Position numbers and translations under genes: made by a program
In this document: piece after piece, positions 1 to 12,084 of the stretch
Position numbering within the stretch: position 1 is the stretch's first letter
Layout: every line of letters starts with the position of its first letter
Source of the DNA: Steromphala cineraria
Taxonomy: Eukaryota > Mollusca > Gastropoda > Trochida > Trochidae
Length of the DNA stretch: 64,000 nt
Assembly: GCA_916613615.1 (NCBI GenBank)
Contig: OU744725.1
Coordinates: 12,364,253 to 12,428,252, forward strand
Direction of reading: 5' to 3'
Notes under the pieces: model-generated
Seen by the model: the letters and a program-made list of their open reading frames with translations, nothing else
Database searches by the model: none
Told to the model about the DNA's origin: nothing

Positions 1-390
1 AAAATTCCAGGGGTATATTGTGTTTTTTCACATGTCCTTTTATTTACCTGCCTGTCTGCAGGGGCAAGCCATTTTTAAATTTGACCATAACATTTTAAGC
101 ATAGGCCTTTGATACTTCTCAATATTTGTATACTTTGAGGTTATAATTCAATGACCTTGACTTACGTTAAAACTTAAACATTAGTCATATTTTTATTGGT
201 CAGTGTTGGTCATTTGACATTGATACGTGATGTATAGTTTATTATTCAATGGACAGTTTAAGACAACGGGTTCGTTGTCCATTGGATAAAAAAAGTTTAA
301 GTGGGTGTAAGTGACAATGTTACAATCTCTTGTTGCACCTTCTCAATAAAATTCAACTTGTTTATGATATCCCTGTGTACCTAGAGATGT
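1..390. other. AT-rich left flank, no gene
   Basis: I see no gene here. The stretch contains a TGACCTTGAC motif near 150 that resembles the TGACCTTGACC-type text at the right end of the window (63838-64000), so both ends may be fragments of related dispersed repeats. The resemblance is short. Confidence 0.3.
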
Positions 391-404
391 CAAATTGTGC
401 ACTC

Positions 405-810
405 GAGACATTAAGTCGTGCGCACGAGATACTAAGTCGTGCACACGAGATACTAAGTCGTGCGCACGAGATACTAAGTCGTGCGCACGAGATACTAAGT
501 CGTGCTCACGAGATACTAAGTCGTGCGCACGAGATACTAAGTCGTGCGCACGAGATACTAAGTCGTGCGCACGAGATACTAAGTCGTGCGCACGAGATGC
601 TAAGTCGTGCTCACGAGATACTAAGTCGTGCGCACGAGATACCAAGTCGTGCGCACGAGATACTAAGTCGTGCTCACGAGATATTAAGTCGTGCGCACGA
701 GATATTAAGTCGTGCGCACGAGATACTAAGTCGTGCTCACGAGATACTAAGTCGTGCTCACGAGATACTAAGTCGTGCGCACGAGATATTAAGTCGTGCG
801 CACGAGATAA
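405..810. repeat. 21-bp palindromic satellite, about 19 units
   Basis: About 19 head-to-tail units of 21 bp. Each unit centres on the perfect 12-bp palindrome TCGTGCGCACGA followed by GATACTAAG. In about five units one base changes (GTGCTCACGA), which breaks the palindrome. Because 21 is a multiple of three and the unit has no stop in three frames, the array yields long artificial open frames on both strands (repeating HEILSRA, CARDTKS and SRAHDLV peptides). I do not regard these as genes: they have no non-repetitive domain and the flanks are non-coding. The unit is GC- and CpG-rich against AT-rich surroundings. Confidence 0.9.
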
Positions 811-2269
811 ATATTATTTTACCATGTCCCTTCAGCGCTTCCGTATTAAACATCTACGTGATGATTACACAAATTATTTCTATAGCTAATTCGCATTATT
901 CGATCTGTTTTGTTATGTTTGGGGATTAATATGAAATCATGTCAAATAAATATTTTTCATAACATGTTACATATAAACTACGCACAATGTTCTGGCAATA
1001 ATTCATCATCTATATTTAAATCTTATCAAATTTATTTTTATTTAATACAAAATTTAATTCATATTAGGTTTACAAGTAATGACGTCATTTAGAGACGATC
1101 TTATCGTACAGTATAAACAACTATTTATCATTTCCTCTTTAATCTCATCTCTTTAATCGTATGTTCATTAACATGCTTTGCTTCTTTGAAGGCGCTTCGT
1201 GAAAAAAAAATTCTGTTACTTTAAAAAATGTTATCTACGCATTTAGGATGTTTTCTGTTGTTGTAAAAGAAATATATCAACTAAATGTATTTTTTTGCGC
1301 CTTATCATTACACACTGTTATTCCATAGCGTAATGAGGATCAATTTTAACTCGAATCAAAGCTGTACATCATAAAATCGGTCAAGTTGTCAACAATCTCG
1401 CATGCTTTTTTATCTCCCCAAAACTTGTTTTCAATACTATAAGAGAATTAACCGCTTTTCATTTTCTTAAATTATATCCAATTATATTATTTCCAATACA
1501 AGTACATATCATTGCTCCTTTTTTTTTCAATTGTTGTATGTATGTCTGAATCAGAAATTGAGATGTGTTATTCTTCCTGAATATTATCATTTATATCCTT
1601 CGGAAGTAACATTAGCCAAATAATTTCCTCAAAAAAACACTATTTTAAAACATTCCCTCTCGGTTTTTGCATAAATAAAAAAAAGAAATAGATTTCTAAT
1701 CTATCAGTGTAAGCAATATTAACTTAAAGTGATGCATCTATCATGTATCATAATGCTCTCGTGTTGGTTGTGTCTGGCCCCTTTACTGAATCTCTCTTTT
1801 TATTTGTTATTGGTATATGAGACATGCGACCTAGATATACATTTGTCTCTTTCTATGTGGCGTTTGAGGGGTTTCATCCCACTTTTTGTATGGTACCCAT
1901 ATTAACAGCTGGGTGAAGATAGGCGCACTTTCCCTTGTAAATTGTCATAACGAGTCTCTCAATCTCAACCCTTCACACTGATAGGTAAGCCAGCCATGAA
2001 GTGTTCACCCATTCGGTGGCAAACCGTGCCTGATGTTGCTGAACACAAAATATTCCGATACAAAAATTCCGTTTAAGGACATTTAGAAGACGTTTTACAG
2101 AGCTTCGATGTAGTCTGTTATCTAAAGCACCCTAAAGCAAAAACAATAATGGAGACTTCTTAAGTCTATAAAATTGTCTAGATGCCATTAAGTATTGTTC
2201 AAGGCTCCCTTTGTTTCATTTTATATAAAACATTAAAACAAAAAGATTAGTCATGAACTTCTCTTTAGG
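811..2269. other. No gene; AT-rich DNA
   Basis: I see no coding exon or RNA gene. Homopolymer T runs occur near 1516. An isolated CAGAGCTTCG at 2098 matches the tandem array that begins at about 2270. Confidence 0.4.
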
Positions 2270-2515
2270 AACTTTATATTAGTTTAAGCTTCGACAATAT
2301 ATATGCAAATAGAAATTCTGTTTAAAGAAATTTAATAAGACCTTTTACAGAGCTTCGACGATATAAATTACAGTAAATAATTCGGATTATAGAACTTTAT
2401 AAGGACGTTTTACAGAGCTTTGGCGATATATATGCCGATAAGAAATTCTGATTAAAAAATTTAAAAGGACGTTTAACAGAGCTTCGAATATCTATTACGA
2501 TAACAAATTTCCTCA
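2270..2515. repeat. Degenerate 64-65 bp tandem array
   Basis: The AGCTTCGA-type motif recurs at about 2284, 2348, 2413 and 2477, a period of 64-65 bp. Each unit runs from AGCTTCGACGATATATATGC through GAAATTCTG to a TTTAAAAGGACGTTTTACAG-like end. Units differ at many positions, so the array is old. No coding potential is visible. Confidence 0.7.
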
Positions 2516-2697
2516 ATCTTCATCACAATAACGATAATGTGAAACTCATAAGATGACTAAGTTGGTGGTGATGGAGTGAATAAACTGTGAACTTAGGTGT
2601 GAATAACTTGACAGCTTGTGCCTTCCTTTACTTAACATTATCCTCCAACCCCACTTGTCAGAAAACCATGGTCTTAGATAATAAAAGCTTGTTTTAA

Positions 2698-3053
2698 AGG
2701 GGCAGTAGCACGTTTTTTTGGGGGATATGAGGTGATGTCAGGAAAATGAAAATTAATGGTTCCAATTGAAAGACAATGTATTTAAACTAAATGGAGCAGT
2801 AATAATTCAAATATATAACGTAAAGTTCAGCCATGCGATTCATTTCTCTTACAAAAATGAATTAAAGGTGTTCACAAAAAAATGGCCGCCAATGGATTTT
2901 ATGTGAAGCCTCATTCTTTGTCCTCTGACTATGGGTGATTGGCTTGTGTAATGAGATTGTTGACACTGTCAATATGATACATTTAGCATTTACTTATAAT
3001 TATAAGTGAAATATTTAAAATGTAAATTTATCAAAAAACGTGCTACTGCCCCT
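2698..3053 (+). mobile_element. TTAA-flanked MITE (family A), copy 1
   Basis: A 356-bp non-coding element with terminal inverted repeats that begin AGGGGCAGTAGCACG and end CGTGCTACTGCCCCT. TTAA lies on both sides (2694-2697 and 3054-3057). The TTAA duplication is the hallmark of the piggyBac superfamily, so this is inferred to be a non-autonomous piggyBac-type MITE. The interior carries a block around GGTGATGTCAGGAAAATGAA and another around ATGGCCGCCAATGG that recur in the other copies. It encodes no transposase. Confidence 0.85.
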
Positions 3054-3057
3054 TTAA

Positions 3058-4180
3058 AGCTGGAACCGATATTGGAGTTTTTTGTATCATACGCAGTACC
3101 TTATTAAGATGAGTATCTTGTCAAATTAGTATCTAAAAATCGTTTCTTCGTTATAAAAACATAATTTGCTGCCCTGCGTGGCTCTATGACTATTTTGTTT
3201 ACCTCGTTTCTAAATAAAAGAAGTCTTATTAATAATTTGTTCTTTGTGTCATAATTTGCTCTTTGTGGCCTTATGCTTCGTAAACATGAATTATCGTTTT
3301 GACTTTTACCGTATTTCATCGAATAAAAGTCAGGGATTCTCTTCTATTGTACAGTCCTAACAACGGGTTACATTCGAGTATATATGTGCTGTTTGTAATG
3401 TTTATCATAAATGGTAATTCCAATATGTATATGGTTCTCGTAAGCCATTTACTGGCTAAGCCTACAATTCTTGATTTTTGAATGTTTTTTTTTATGCAAT
3501 GAAGCTACTGGCTGAATTGTGGTGTGACGGAAAAGAAACGTTACAACGAATGAATCAGCGTAAACCACTAATCCGGATTAAACGATTTGACAGTGTGAAT
3601 GAATCAGATGTTTTGCTTGTGTTGTCGTCAACAAAAAGGTCTAGTTCATTCAAGGACGTATTTACAATCGTCATAAGCATCTGGCGACCAGCCACGTGTC
3701 ACAGCTTGACTGAGGTCTTAAAGCACACATCTTACTAAAGATCGACAGCTTCATCTAATGAGACAGTTCATTCTGTTATATCTATTTTGGAAACTCCGGT
3801 CATCAATCTTTTTAGGCTGATCGCATAGCTTCAACAGCTCTGACAAATTATTTCTCATAAACGGATATATTAAACCTATCCCTTCAACTACATCTCCTAT
3901 AATGTAATGCATTAAACCCTCAAAGAGTTGTCTCTTTGCTCAGTTTGATGACAACCCCAGTCTCAGGTTTGGACAAATCGGCTTTATCAGCCTTTGTCAC
4001 CCTCCCATCTACCTATCATCCGTAATGTGTTGTTCGAGAAGCATGTTAGAAGCTGAACAATTTAAGATGTGAAGGAGTTTTATGGACGATCAAGCTTGAA
4101 AACGATATAAGAATCTTTACCGAAACGTCGCCACCTTCAAAAATAAAGAAGTTTATCATAAAAACTCCTTGTCTTTTTCA
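3058..4180. other. No gene recognised
   Basis: Non-coding AT-rich DNA. Near 4120-4150 there is CCGAAACGTCGCCACCTTC followed by AAAAATAAAG. It resembles in style the GAAACGTCGTGTGAAATAAA text of the hairpin element at 11870-12072, and may be an end fragment of a related retroelement. This is only a resemblance. Confidence 0.3.
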
Positions 4181-4258
4181 TAAGTAATGTGATATACTCA
4201 TTTCATGCATAAAAACTCTCTCTACGAAACACTTCCACTATAACATACCCCTACCTAT

Positions 4259-4405
4259 GTAATACACTCACCTCTCCATACCTGAAACTCCTCATAACAA
4301 TCCCTTACAATATATCATGCCCCCAGTAGTGTAATACACTCACATCTCATTAACAAACACATACACTATATCATACCCCCAGTAGTGTAATACACTCACC
4401 TCTCC
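4259..4405. repeat. Tandemly repeated splice-donor region
   Basis: The text GTAATACACTCACCTCTCC occurs at 4259-4277 and 4387-4405, with a diverged copy (GTAATACACTCACATCTCA) at 4331-4349. On the minus strand the copies at 4387 and 4259 read GGAGAGGTGAGTGTATTAC, the sequence of the exon end and 5' splice site of the exon at 4400-4525. The start of the intron has therefore been tandemly copied, with spacings of 72 and 56 bp. Confidence 0.7.
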
Positions 4406-4525
4406 AGGAGCTGTTGTCTGTTCGCCGCGTCTGAAGCCGACCCCACCCCCAGTCCAGGTATAGTCGACCCCCTCCTTCCCGCCCGGGGGAGCCGCGAGCC
4501 GATATCTACATTGGCGAGACTGTGT
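4400..4525 (-). CDS. Internal exon of an unrecognised minus-strand gene
   Basis: On the minus strand a polypyrimidine tract and acceptor (TTTGTCCTGTTTTCCAG) precede 126 bases that are strikingly GC-rich for this window and end at GGAGAG followed by GTGAGT. Two of three frames are open. The more protein-like frame uses one leading base and two trailing bases (phase 2-2) and gives 41 residues beginning HSLANVDIGSRLPRAGRRG and ending ASDAANRQQLLE. The 0-0 frame gives a Gly-rich 42-residue peptide. I do not recognise the protein family. Neighbouring exons are not visible nearby, so the introns are long; the possible minus-strand first exon at 40782 could belong to the same gene, but nothing links them directly. 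Confidence 0.6.
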
Positions 4526-6362
4526 CTGGAAAACAGGACAAAATTTGCTATTAAATCACTACATAACAGTGATTAATAGGATATTACGATGGAATGTAAA
4601 CAACATTTCACATATAAGCAGTAAAATGTTCAATGGATTGCGAAAAAAAATCTAATGCATTTGCTCATGCATACAAAATAAGGATTTAACCTGAAATGGT
4701 ACTTCATTTCTACGTTAGAGTGCAACTTGTGCAATCCTTTCCTCCCTCAATTCGAAAAGATGGGATTATATGCAAAGGACAATGCACTTATCATTCACAT
4801 ATTAGGGTTGGGTATTTGTTAAGTTGAAAATTTCATTACGTGCCATCTATTTGACACGATGTATGACTACGAGTCCTGTCAAACACATAGACAATATGGA
4901 TACCCCGCAAGTCATTACTCGCGCCAGTCCCCTGCACTTGCTATTTCAAACCTTGCTGCTAAGCGCTACACTCGTGGTTTGAGTGAACCGCTCTCTTTCA
5001 CGAAAACCTGCAATCTTCATTAGAGTTAACATTAGACTATCAAGCTTGGTTGCAGTAGGCTAGAGGACAGGCACTGAAGAGTTGGGGATATGCTGTAAGG
5101 CTTACATAAGGCAGTCTATGATGTTGTTATACGTTATGACTTGTGGGAGAAGCTGTGAAGCAAAACACTCTGATGACAAGTCTCCCGATAAATATTTGCT
5201 TTCTTTGAATATTTGTAAGAATTTAAGTACAAAACTGTTGGTGAAGTGTATCAAATAATCGGCGACGTACAATAGCAAAATGAAGACAGAAAGTCGCTAT
5301 TTTGATCGATAACATGACAATGACGCGTCAATTAGACAAATGAAATTTAGAAAACTTCTTCTGAACATACTGGAAGGAGTTGTCAGTATCAAATAGGTAA
5401 TAGAACTAGTCCAAGTTAACTAGTATTCATGTAACGTGGACGTGTTGATTCGACTAGAGCACATTTAAAGGGCTGTCTACTTTCATTGAAAACAAGTACA
5501 TAATGTAGTTACCGTATAGTTATCACTTGAGGATTATTGTGCAAGACAGCACCAAATAAGTTCACCAAACAATATCCAATGGTAGTGTAGTGTCTCTCCA
5601 ATGACCCAAGTATGTTTATGCCACCTGATGCCAATTCTCATGAGAATGCCTGATGCCTTAAGTGGTCGATAAACTACCATACATAGTGGATCTGTTGTAT
5701 TGACCGGGTATATACACTTTATAAATGCTATAATGAAACGTCAAATAAGTGAATTGTTTTTGAATGACGACTACGTTTGCCCACTTTCTGTTTATGATCA
5801 TTTAGTTACGACGCATGGAAGAGAAATCGACAACCCTCTTCATGCATCAATATGACGTTATATATAGTGGACTGACATTTTCTTTGATAGTGAACTTCAA
5901 GTTTAGATTGTTTCAGCAAATCTTCCCCAGTATAGTTCTCAAGGGGCATACAAGACTGTACACATGGCTTGCAATTCGGTGAGCACGAGTTATTCGCCCC
6001 TTACATGTATAGAGGTAAAAAATTATCTGACATATAGCCTATACCCAAAGCCGAAAACGCCATTTTCTGTGCTTGCTCTCTAGCTTACTATGAGAGAAAG
6101 CAAAAATCCTACCAGAAAGTAACTGGAGTTTGCTAACAATCGCCTGTAGGGGTGCATATCAGCACAGAAAACTCAAGGGTATGCAGCAAGACATAAAACC
6201 GACAGTTCGTAAGCTGGCGTTTTAAGCTTTGCGTAGGATAATGATAGATGCACGGATAAGGCAAAAGGCCACGATATGCATTTCTCCAGGTTGTGATTGT
6301 TAACGAGCCATAAATGAGATCAGTGTTCAATAAACAAGACCATTTAATCCAGTACGCTTTAA
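4526..6362. other. No gene; probable intron of the minus-strand gene
   Basis: AT-rich, with no splice-flanked open stretch that I can support. It lies immediately upstream, in transcript sense, of the exon at 4400-4525 and is presumably its intron. Confidence 0.35.
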
Positions 6363-6702
6363 AGGGGCAGTAGCACGTTTTTAGGGGGAAAATAAGGTGA
6401 TGTCAGGAAAATGAAAATGAAAAGTTCCAATTGAAAGACAATGAATTTAAACTAAATGGAGCAGTAATAATTCAAATATATAACGTAAAGTTTAGCAATG
6501 CGATTCCCTTTTCTTACACAAAATGAATTAATGGTGTTCACAAAAATGACTGCCAATGGATTTTATACGAATCTTCATACTTTGTCCTCTCACTATGGAT
6601 GATTGGCTTGTCTAATGAGATTTTTGACACTGTCAAAATAATACATTTAACATAGTGAACAATTTTAAATATAAAATTATCAATAAACGTGCTACTGCCC
6701 CT
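6363..6702 (+). mobile_element. TTAA-flanked MITE (family A), copy 2
   Basis: A 340-bp copy in the same orientation as copy 1. It has AGGGGCAGTAGCACG at the left end, CGTGCTACTGCCCCT at the right end and TTAA at 6359-6362 and 6703-6706. The interior matches copy 1 closely with small indels. Non-coding; piggyBac-type by target site. Confidence 0.85.
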
Positions 6703-8793
6703 TTAAAATATGCACAATGAATAAGATGTACAGGTCGTGTACGATATCTGTTATAGATGCATCGAAAGCTTTGAGTCTTATGTCAAGTTTTTGCCAACGA
6801 ACCTTTTAGTTCTAACGATATATAAATGAACCAAGTATTTTATAATTCTTACGACAACCTACCTGTCCATTGGTGAAATTAACAAGACATGGACATGCAG
6901 TGTCACATCAAACTAAGTACAGTTGATGAAATATACACGCCATCGGTGTGCGTAACAATAAAACTGTTATAAATGATATGCACCAGCCATGTACACATGT
7001 AGTCGCACAACTGTGTTATAAATGATATATACAAGCTATATACATGCGATATAGCCTCAAACGCTGTGTTATGTACATTGGACCTGGTATTCAGGTCACG
7101 TCACATATCGGTAGTGATTTATCACCAGGAGCAATTCACATATCATGTACAAATACATATCAGCGTCCGCCTTGTGCTCTATCGAATAAAGTTCAAACAG
7201 TAAGTGATATGATTTGTAAATATAACTTTGTACTGTTTAAAAAAGAGTTACATTTTTAATAAGGGTCCAAGGTTAAAGGAATACGGAAGACTTGGTTCGG
7301 GATTCTTAACTTAATGATAAGCATTTAATATTAAAAATTGAGGGTATCTTATTTTCATTTATGAAGAAGTGAAGTGAAGATTATGTCAAATTGTTCTCCC
7401 ACTCGTTAGTGACATTATAGGAACCTTCGACCCATATTTTCTTTTTGAATTATTTGATCTCCTATAGCATATCCTTCAATAATAATAAATAGTATCGTTG
7501 TCTTGAAAGAAACAGCTGTGTTAGATAAGGTACAAGGTGATATGATATGATAATTAATATACAAGTTATCATATTTACATAAAGACATTGTACAAAGGCA
7601 ATATGAAATATTGACTCTTATATGCAAAGTAACATGTACACATTTTTAGTATGATTATTATGACATTTTTTTCTTACATTTGAGTTATAGTACACTCTGG
7701 TATATTGAGAAAGGATATAATCTATCAATAGGGCTGTAAAAATACTAGCCATCGTACTAAACAGAATTATTTACTTGTCAAGTTTCTAAGTCCATTTCTG
7801 TAAACTATATTATGATGTGATTAGTTAACAACGTGACTATGATTGGTTTAGTGACATCCGTAAGCTTGACGGGGAAATTGAAGCGTTCGTATAATGAACC
7901 TTTTTTCACACACAACTGTAGATTTGTGGCAACTTAGTTGTGAAATATTAAAGCGAACGGAAATAAAGTGATCATAAAAATGTGATTTTTTGGGGATGTT
8001 TTCTAAAATCCATTTATAAAAGGAACACTCTCTGATGAAAAGCTATAAACATTTTAAAAAAAACCTACCAACACCTCAAATAATATTGAAAATATCTTAA
8101 GGAAATATGTTCTATTTTATCACGTGAGAAATATTCTTTAGTAAGAACACTACCATTTTTTTTATGCATTATTCAATACATAGTACATTAGAGTTATTAA
8201 AATTCTTCTTGTACATGGGTCATTTGTATTCTAAGGCACACAGAAATTGAATTTGTAATATATTTACTGCAGGATATATTGCATCAACTTTTAACGAAAT
8301 ACCTCAAACAAGAAATGAAAGTTGATTGAGATTGTTAATTTCCAGTGTGGTCACCGGTGAGCATAATTTAGTATCAAGATCGTTCGAAACGGACGTAAAA
8401 TCTCTCTAGGTAGTCCTATGCCTGTTTAGAAGAGAGTAATCTGCTAAACAGATATCGATTTGTGCACTCCGTGTCGATTAAGCGCGAGGCAATTCACTTA
8501 CAAATTTAGGTTAAATAATATCGGTGTGAATAATATAATCAAACGTAGTTGAATACAATGTACATAGGTAGATTATTAACAAAGTGCTTAGTTGGCGTTC
8601 GCCACCGATACTAACGCGGATACACTAAAGCTATCAAACGGGCTATTGTCATTGCTTGTCAACTTGCCTCACGTATTTTATTTTATTTCAAACAGTCTTT
8701 GTTTCTAAGAACATAGGTTTATGTTTTGAAGTAGAAAACAATAACATCGTTAAAAACAACTTTCCCGGCTAGGTATTACTCGCACCGGTTTTA
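6703..8793. other. No gene; short local duplication
   Basis: I see no gene. Around 6965-7035 a short text (TGTTATAAATGATAT) occurs twice about 55 bp apart, a small tandem duplication. The remainder is AT-rich and unstructured by eye. Confidence 0.35.
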
Positions 8794-9112
8794 GTGACTG
8801 GCGATAGTGCAGTGGTTAGCGCGTTCGGCTTCGAATCAAGAGGTCCTAGGTTCGAATCCCGCCAGCGACTCTGCAACTTTGTCTGCTGTTGAGATTTGTT
8901 CTACACCCGGTAAAGTTTCGGTGCAAAGCTTCACTGAATTTCAACGCAGTGCCTACATGGTTCGCTAGTTCCAGCCAACGCTCACAGGTTTCACCGCAAT
9001 GCATAGTCACACTAGTGTTGCTAGCTTTCTCAATGCAATTATACTAGCCGCCATGCTATGAGTAAAACACTCTTGAAAGCGGCTTTAAACCCCAGATCAC
9101 CTAACCTCAAAT
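8794..9112 (+). mobile_element. tRNA-derived SINE, copy 1
   Basis: A tRNA-like head with an A-box-like TAGTGCAGTGGTTAGC and an exact B box GGTTCGAATCC (8849-8859), the internal RNA polymerase III promoter. A tRNA-unrelated body of about 240 bp follows (CTGCAACTTTGTCTGCTG to GCGGCTTTAAACC...CTCAAATAA). The same body recurs at 44609-44882 and, inverted, at 46557-46792, which establishes a dispersed SINE rather than a tRNA gene. The head does not fold into a clean canonical tRNA. This copy has the best preserved promoter boxes of the three. Confidence 0.8.
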
Positions 9113-11857
9113 AACTGGACTTCAACCATTGTACTGTACTGCGAGTTGGGTCTTGCGAGGAAAGTGCTTTCAGACTTGAAGAAAGTTAAAATGTAAACTT
9201 TTACGACATCAAAAAATAAATGTTTTTAATCTTGGTTTTCGCGAGGATATATAACCAGGCTACGAGTTTCCAAATAAACAAGTAATGAATTAAAAAAAAA
9301 ACGAGAACGAAAATAGGAAAATATAATTAATCTTTTTACTCCAAAGGTCCAATCGTTAAAGTTTCAGAACAACACAGACGTGTTAAGTTGCATTACACAG
9401 GAGACACAACGCAATAAATCGAAAATAAAAATGATTTCATATCCGACGTCTCAATTTGTCGGTTGGGAAGTTAAATGATTGATGTCACCCAGGGGCCGTT
9501 GCTATTGATTGCGAGAATGCAATATAGAGGATTGTTTACAGCCATGACACTGGAAGACACCAGAGAGGATCGTTATCAGATATATGATTGACGCGCTAAC
9601 CTGCCAATAAAATGTAAACAGACCCTTGATGCTGGGTTATTAAAGGCACAATCTGAACTGTTTGAGGGACATTCTAGAAGTTGGTGGTACAGAGAAAGCA
9701 TAGGAAATTCAATTGATAAATGCTTTATTTGGCAGAAATGAGGTTCGTTATAGATCCATAAACCGTTTTCAAGCATAACCTTTATAAGGAACTCTACAGA
9801 AACGTCACAACTGTCATATTTGTTAATATAAGTTGTTAATCCATAGAGTCATCCTTCTACATCAGCGTATATGTCTCCGCTTTAAACTCCAACCTATCTC
9901 CTGATATCCATTGATCATATTCAGTCGTATATATCTCGCTGACGGGTAGTTACTCAACGCTATTTAGTGCCTGTCTGTGTTAGGCCAAATTATTTTGAAC
10001 TCCATATACTGTTCTCTAGCGATGCCTTTCGTAGAAATTTTATAGAACGCGGTTTGGAGCTTAGCGGGAGCCTGCAGCGGAACATAAGATATATTATCTA
10101 CTAGCCGTTTAATATTATTCAACTGAAAGACACCTTAGAAGTTCATTATTTCAAACATGATTTACTTTTTACTCTACAGACGTTACAAACAAAACTTTGA
10201 TGGTAGAATATTATAAAAGGCACAGTACCATCGTGGATGTCGTGCACTTCAAGCATACATGTTCAAAATCAAGAACTGAATTTCATGTTAAAGATGCGTT
10301 GACTATATCACAGGATTAACTGAGTCTGTATAACCTATCAATAAAACACAACAGGTCCTACAGTGTAGTTACTCCTGTATACACGTACAGCAACCATTTT
10401 TTTCGAAATCGAAACTAAAACCGATCATGGCCATCATACAGAAGACACTCTCCAGGTCCTTATCGGTGGTATATGTAAAGGCATGTTTCGCCCACAAATG
10501 ACTTTTAAAAAGACCCAAACGCTCCGGCAATTCTATGCTGGTTTTTGCTACACCAACAAGTTTACAAAACCCGTTTAATTAATTACGCATTAACGGAATT
10601 TCCAAGTTTAAATCAATTCTTATTTAATGATATATCTAACTTTGGTTTGATATAACACCATTGACATTCACGGATTTTGCGAATGAAAGATCTAATAAGA
10701 TTTTTGTTGAGTTTTTGGATTCCAGATAAATAAACATGAAAACAAAACATAGATCTATAACGACAACAGAGTTTACAGACAAGAATGTCATTAACAATTT
10801 CTTCACCAATCACCACTACAACAACGATAACAACCTTCGACACACACAACACCAACAACCACAAATCTAACAACGCAACAACGATAAAAAAAAAGAATAC
10901 AAAACAGATAGTCAACAATTTTAAGTATTTAACATTTGAACATCGATGTCAGTTTTTACACAAAACATCAAAAGTGAGGATAATGTCTTCAATAAAATAT
11001 TCATGATGTTTCTCATCAGAATCAAACACTAGTTACATGGACATATTGTCGCATACAGATATAGTGTCCACGTGTCCTGTAGTTATCAATATCTAAATAA
11101 TGTAAAGGTTAGCTTTCGATATCCAAGTCTTGATAGTTTATTGTACCTCTTCTGTATTTCAGTATGAAGTCCTTTGGGCCAATATAAACACATATAGTAT
11201 ACATCAATCAATACAATATTTACATGCTTATCAAGAGTCAAATAGATAACAACGATCAGTGGAAACTTTGAAACTAATGCAACTTTAAACAAACGCGAAT
11301 ACCTACATTAATGGTTGAACGTAATATCTATAGTGTTTGTACATAAACTGGCTGGCTCTCTCGCTGATGGTATACCATCCATGACAAAACTGAAATGTTC
11401 TTGAAACCATAGTTAAACCCAGTATCACCTTCATTCACCTCACTAATTTCAGCAATCAAAGTGGAACAGAAACCGAAGAAGCCTCTCTGATTGATTGAGA
11501 GTGGAGGATAAACGGCTTACTCTTGCTATACACATAATCCCTCAAACAGGAGACACGATTGTAGGGGGACTGTAATGGCTGTTTGACTAATTCACCGTAA
11601 ATTACTTCAGGGTTCTCTAAAGCACTTACATAAAGTGAAGGATCGTGAAGCCATTAATCTTGTGGAGTATCGAAACAAAATATCAAACCAGGGCAGGGAC
11701 CATTTAGAGCCACCTTAGCCTAATTTTATCGTACTGTAATGCTTTGACTAGTGGCTAAGGTCGACCATAACGTTTCGAGCTATCTGTTGTCAAAGCAGAC
11801 ACGTGGGTGGTATTTTCTATTTTCTATAGGTCAAATAGTATCCAACATAAGGACAAT
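9113..11857. other. No gene; CAA-rich low complexity near 10.8 kb
   Basis: No exon or RNA gene recognised. A CAA/AAC-rich stretch at about 10785-10900 opens frames on both strands by composition only. Confidence 0.4.
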
Positions 11858-11869
11858 TTCAGTGTCATT

Positions 11870-12072
11870 CTTCAAGGGCATTTAGAAGTTGGGTAGTAAT
11901 ACAAGAAAATGATAATAATTATGGATGTCAACTTCTATATTTATTTCACACGACGTTTCTGGGCTAGTTCTTGCCCCTTCTTCACTCACCTGAAGAAGGG
12001 CCAAGAACTAGCCAAGAAACGTCGTGTGAAATAAATATAGAAATTGACATCCATATCATTTTCTTGTATTAC
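11870..12072. mobile_element. Long hairpin element between 12-bp direct repeats
   Basis: Two arms of about 80 bp (from 11895 to 12072) are inverted repeats of each other around a short centre near 11987. The left arm has a small AATAATT insertion. The 12-bp TTCAGTGTCATT lies on both sides (11858-11869 and 12073-12084), a likely target-site duplication. The right arm contains CTGAAGA, then a possible short stem, then GAAACGTCG. That resembles the conserved core of hammerhead ribozymes carried by Penelope-like retroelements, but the stem II pairing beside the core is imperfect, so a working ribozyme is not claimed. A foldback or hairpin MITE is the minimal reading. Confidence 0.65.
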
Positions 12073-12084
12073 TTCAGTGTCATT

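Noticed and set aside
330..929. Long open frames (199, 164 and 100 codons) across the 21-bp array
   Set aside because: They exist in several frames at once because the repeat unit is 21 bp and stop-free; no domain outside the repeat and no splice context.
8794..8868. tRNA gene call at the SINE head
   Set aside because: The anticodon arm does not fold cleanly and the same head-plus-body occurs at other sites, so it is a SINE.
11958..12040. Functional hammerhead ribozyme in the hairpin element
   Set aside because: The core words are present but the stem II closing pairs next to GAAAC do not form well by eye; kept only as a question in the findings.
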